From Parascedosporium putredinis (taxonomy: Eukaryota > Ascomycota > Sordariomycetes > Microascales > Microascaceae), in the NCBI GenBank assembly GCA_949357655.1, contig CASHTG010000015.1:3658001-3722000 (forward strand): a stretch of DNA of 64,000 nt, in the 5' to 3' direction. A model generated the notes under the pieces. The model made no database searches. It saw nothing but the letters and a program-made list of their open reading frames with translations, and was not told the DNA's origin. The stretch's first letter is position 1. Every line of letters begins with the position of its first letter. Both the position numbers and the translations under genes were made by a program. Shown here in pieces: positions 60,950 to 64,000 of this stretch.

Positions 60950-63900
60950 TTATATAGGCGTCGTAGTTCCCCTGGAAGCGGACATGCTGTAGGGCGCCTG
61001 TTCAAAGTGACGTTGGTTAGCTACAAGTACAAGGCATTGTGGGGACGGGGTGGGGGAAGAAAGCCCCTTTCGATCGGCATTCAAGCCTGGTAAAGGAAAG
61101 ATTGAAAGGACAAGGTGACTTACCAAGACTTGCTTCGCGTTGCAAATTCGCCACGCGAGCTTCTTGACATTGCCATCCGCCGGTACCACCGCCGCTGCAA
61201 ACTCTACGCCAAACATCTGGTGAATCGCGTACACCACCCTCTTCGCGTACTTGCTGTCCCGTTCCACGTGGCTGCCAAACGGCTCCTCCGCCGCGCTGGG
61301 CGCGATGTCCGGATCCCGATCTAGACAGTTGCGTACGACGGGTAGAAGCGCCTCCTCCGCGGCCCTCTCGTACGCTCCCGACGACGCATCCACTTCCACG
61401 TCGTCTTCGACAAACTTGCCGATGCGTACTTCAAACGGTTGCGATATAGCCATGACGTTGTGTCGTCCGTCGTGATGTAACCGGAACTCGAATACTCCCT
61501 GCGTCCACCACAGTCGGTCACCGGAGAACGTCACCTCACCCTCCACGAGATCCGGGGCCGAAGGGTCCGTCTTCTCCACCCGACGTTGCGAGACCGTGAT
61601 CGATTTGTTGTTTGCCGTCTCTTCGTCATACACGCCTTCGTTGGTCGGCGTCCATCGCCCGAGGGATGCAATATCCGTCACCTCGCGCGAGTGGTTATCC
61701 GCCACCATGTACAACCCGATCCAGTCCTTCTTGCTGTGGTGGGCAGGCGCCCGCCACTTAACCCTGAGAGGCGCGCCATATTCGAAGCTAAGGGTCTTGG
61801 CACCGTCCTGTCGGAACCTAGCCGCGACGCTCTCCTTGCCCGTTGCCCGCTCGTCCAGAGCCCCTGCGCCGGAGGGAGTGCCGTCGACTTCGAGAGAGTA
61901 GTACTTGGGGTCAAACCCAGCGAGGTCGGGTGCCAGCCGCGTAATGGTAAGCCGGGCGGGGAGTTGAACAGGGCCGAGGTATCGCGCACAATGGTCTTGA
62001 CTCCGCTGGCGAACTTGGGGCGCGCCGTGTCGAGGAACTCCGTCACAAAAGAGGCAGTCTCATCCCATGCCTTGTCCATGCTCTCTTGCCAATTCTTCAC
62101 GGGGAGGCAGCGACTTCTTGATAAACTTGGTGAGTCCAGCTTCGTTGCGAACATTGCGGCCGTAAATCTTTTGCATATGGGGCTTTTCGACAAAGGAGAT
62201 GAAGCCCCAGGTCAGAATCTGGTTCATGAGGGCCATGATGAAGATGGCTCGACTCCACGTGATGAGCGCGGCGCCCCAGATGCCCGCCGAGCCGAGGATT
62301 CGCTCGGGATTGTTGAGGAACCGGTAGATGGATGTGTATGTAAGCTTGCCGCGGGAGTCGAAGAAGAAGTCGCCGAAGAACCAGCCAAACTCGCCCAGGG
62401 ACTCGTGGATGCTGGTCGCCGTCCAGACCTGCAGCGCCACGAGGCCGCCGCCGAGCACGTGCTTCAGTGGCACCCAGCCGTAGTTCCAGTCCTCGGGGGT
62501 GTGTACATCTTCCAGCAGGCCGCCATCAGCGATGCGTAGCACATGGTCGTACTGATGTGGTACAGCGCCTTCCACTGATTCCACGCTTCCACGGGAGTCT
62601 CGCCATACTTGACAAAGTGACGGGTCCAAAGCTTGTTCCTCGACTGCAAGTGCAGAATTGCTCCGAGCCCAGCCGTGAACCACACGCGCCACACGGCAGC
62701 GTGCAAGACAAAAAGGAACTGATAGAGGGGCGTCGACGGAGTGACCAAAGTCAGGATACCGACATATCCGCACAAGAGGATTACGGTGTAGTCGGTGGCC
62801 CGGAAGAGATCAAGGTTCTTCAGGCCCACAAGGTTGTGCACTTGCGAGAGCGATTCTGCCGTACCTGTGCCCGAAGAGACGGCGTTCGGGACCGCATCCT
62901 CCGCGCCGGTACCTGCGGAGACCTCGGACTTGGTGGACAAGGTCCTCTTTCGGGGAGCGGGGGTTGTACGTCTTCTCGATATGGGGATTTTCGACAAGAA
63001 CAAGGAAAACGAATTGGGCAACGTGGGCGACAATAGAGATGAAGAGGACATCGTAGCTGGCGGCCATCATGGAAATACCATAGTAACCGGCGTACCCAAT
63101 GGAGTACATGGGATGGGGCGCCATCTCGAAGACGCCATCAAAGGTCAGCTCCTGGTCGATGAGATAGAAAAAGTCGCCCCAATACCAGGCATAATCCTTG
63201 ACGACACGGTGAGCATCGAGCTTGACCCAGAGGTTGAAGCCAACGAGGCCGATACCGAGGCCCCACCTTGTCAGGTAGATACCTAGGGATTCACCGGCGG
63301 GAGGGCTAGAGCACACAATGGCGAAAAGACAGTACGACACGAAATCACACATGAGAATCAGGTCCACGACCCTACGGAAGAGGAGCCATGTGTTGTACTC
63401 GAGGGGCGCCTTGTCGAATTCGTAATCTTCGGGGATCTTGGTCTCGAACTCGCGCTTGAGCAAGTTGTACAGCCAGGGTCGGGGCTGGTTACCCGACGAG
63501 GGCGCTTCAAAGAGCCTCCATCGCCTGGCCCATGTCACGATGCGCCTGTGCTTAGACTGGACATTAAGAAGATAGCCGATACCAATGTTGTAAGAAGCCC
63601 TCCAAAACATAAAAATCAAGGCGAATATGGGGCGCTTGAAGCCGGGAGGAAGAGAGTAGGCCAAGAAGATGTGAAAGGCGAGGATCAAGATGACGGCGAC
63701 ATCCGTAATGTTCTTGGGCTCACGGGGGTCGAGGAGCTGGGAGACCATGTCGTGAGTCGCGGGAACGGTAAAAACTAAGAGAAAGAGCAAAAACACCCGG
63801 TGTTAGCCGCATACGACGGGGTCAAGTTTCGAGCAAACGGGGAGGCCCAAGAGGATCGGTGGGGGTGCTGGCTCGTGAGGGCCGAAAACAGCTCCACAAA

Positions 63901-64000
63901 ACCAAGAACTCCTCCTGCAACCGGGTATCATAGTCGTACCTGTTCCCTCGGGCGTCCGGCCATACATCTTGTTTGGTAACAGGGACACATGGTCGCTATC
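60950..64000 (-). CDS. cho2: Phosphatidylethanolamine N-methyltransferase CHO2 (5' end outside the window)
   Basis: Exons on the minus strand are 63940..>64000 (partial), 61124..63774 and 60950..60997, giving about 920 residues of the C-terminal part; a short N-terminus lies beyond the right edge. The first splice joins GRTPEGT to VFTVPATHDMV, a typical CHO2 start region. Four shifts break exon 2, at GGGGG 62959-62963, GGGGG 62495-62499, GGGG 62101-62104 and GGGG 61958-61961. CHO2 carries out the first methylation of phosphatidylethanolamine, using S-adenosylmethionine, in the ER membrane, on the route to phosphatidylcholine. Two related membrane units are visible: one with FEMAPHPMYSIGYAGYYG and VLVENPHIEKTY, the other with ILGSAGIWGAALITWSRA and SFVEKPHMQKIY. 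Many membrane segments surround them. The C-terminal third is a soluble domain (KKDWIGLYMVAD, GEVTFSGDRLWWTQGVFEFRLHHDG) followed by FGVEFAAAVV and a short last exon ending in RGTTTPI. Confidence 0.95.

Noticed and set aside
61586..62539. 317-codon + strand open frame
   Set aside because: Antisense to CHO2, which has clear family sequence on the other strand.
1..64000. CRISPR arrays, rDNA, 5S rRNA, retrotransposons or DNA transposase genes
   Set aside because: No regularly spaced repeats, rRNA-like sequence, LTR pair or transposase/reverse transcriptase motif was seen on either strand.

Overview
The window is nuclear DNA of a filamentous ascomycete (Pezizomycotina, most likely Sordariomycetes-like). 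The evidence is short GT-AG introns (53-495 nt, often GTAAGT donors), pyrimidine-rich promoters, and gene families typical of that group: a HAL4/SAT4-type kinase, a DUF3433 membrane protein, a Zn2Cys6 regulator, a two-unit CHO2, and long disordered protein tails. The genus cannot be named from the sequence alone.

I can support eight protein genes and one tRNA gene. From left to right they are: a HAL4/SAT4-like Ser/Thr kinase (+, 5462-8607); mitochondrial Hsp10 (-, 10312-11020) with a heat-shock-element-like site upstream; tRNA-Ala(AGC) (-, 11626-11697); a DUF3433 multi-pass membrane protein (-, 12148-15186); an RBR (RING-IBR-RING) E3 ubiquitin ligase with very long low-complexity arms (-, 19737-23778); a MYND-like zinc-finger protein with an in-frame TAG and a Cys/His-rich tail (-, 29383-31252); a Zn2Cys6 transcription factor (-, 37387-39974); a secreted lactonase-family beta-propeller (-, 55755-57351); and phosphatidylethanolamine N-methyltransferase CHO2 (-, 60950 to beyond the right edge). 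These are unrelated housekeeping and regulatory genes. I see no biosynthetic cluster, operon-like grouping or mobile-element gene.

Two things stand out. First, every multi-exon gene except Hsp10 is broken by single-base frameshifts. I count 19, at least 16 of them one-base losses, and most lie in short homopolymer runs. They hit essential and dispensable genes alike, so they look like uncorrected homopolymer errors in the assembly rather than mass pseudogenisation. I give exon coordinates as they stand and mark each shift. Second, the window is gene-poor for this kind of fungus: the long spacers (including 15.8 kb between the transcription factor and the lactonase) show pyrimidine tracts, microsatellites and a few inverted repeats, but no recognisable gene.

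No candidate for a wholly new system is convincing. The best leads are the in-frame TAG before a metal-binding-type extension in the MYND-like gene, the start codons isolated on 3-4 nt coding exons in two genes, and a small stem-forming locus at 31.9-32.5 kb.
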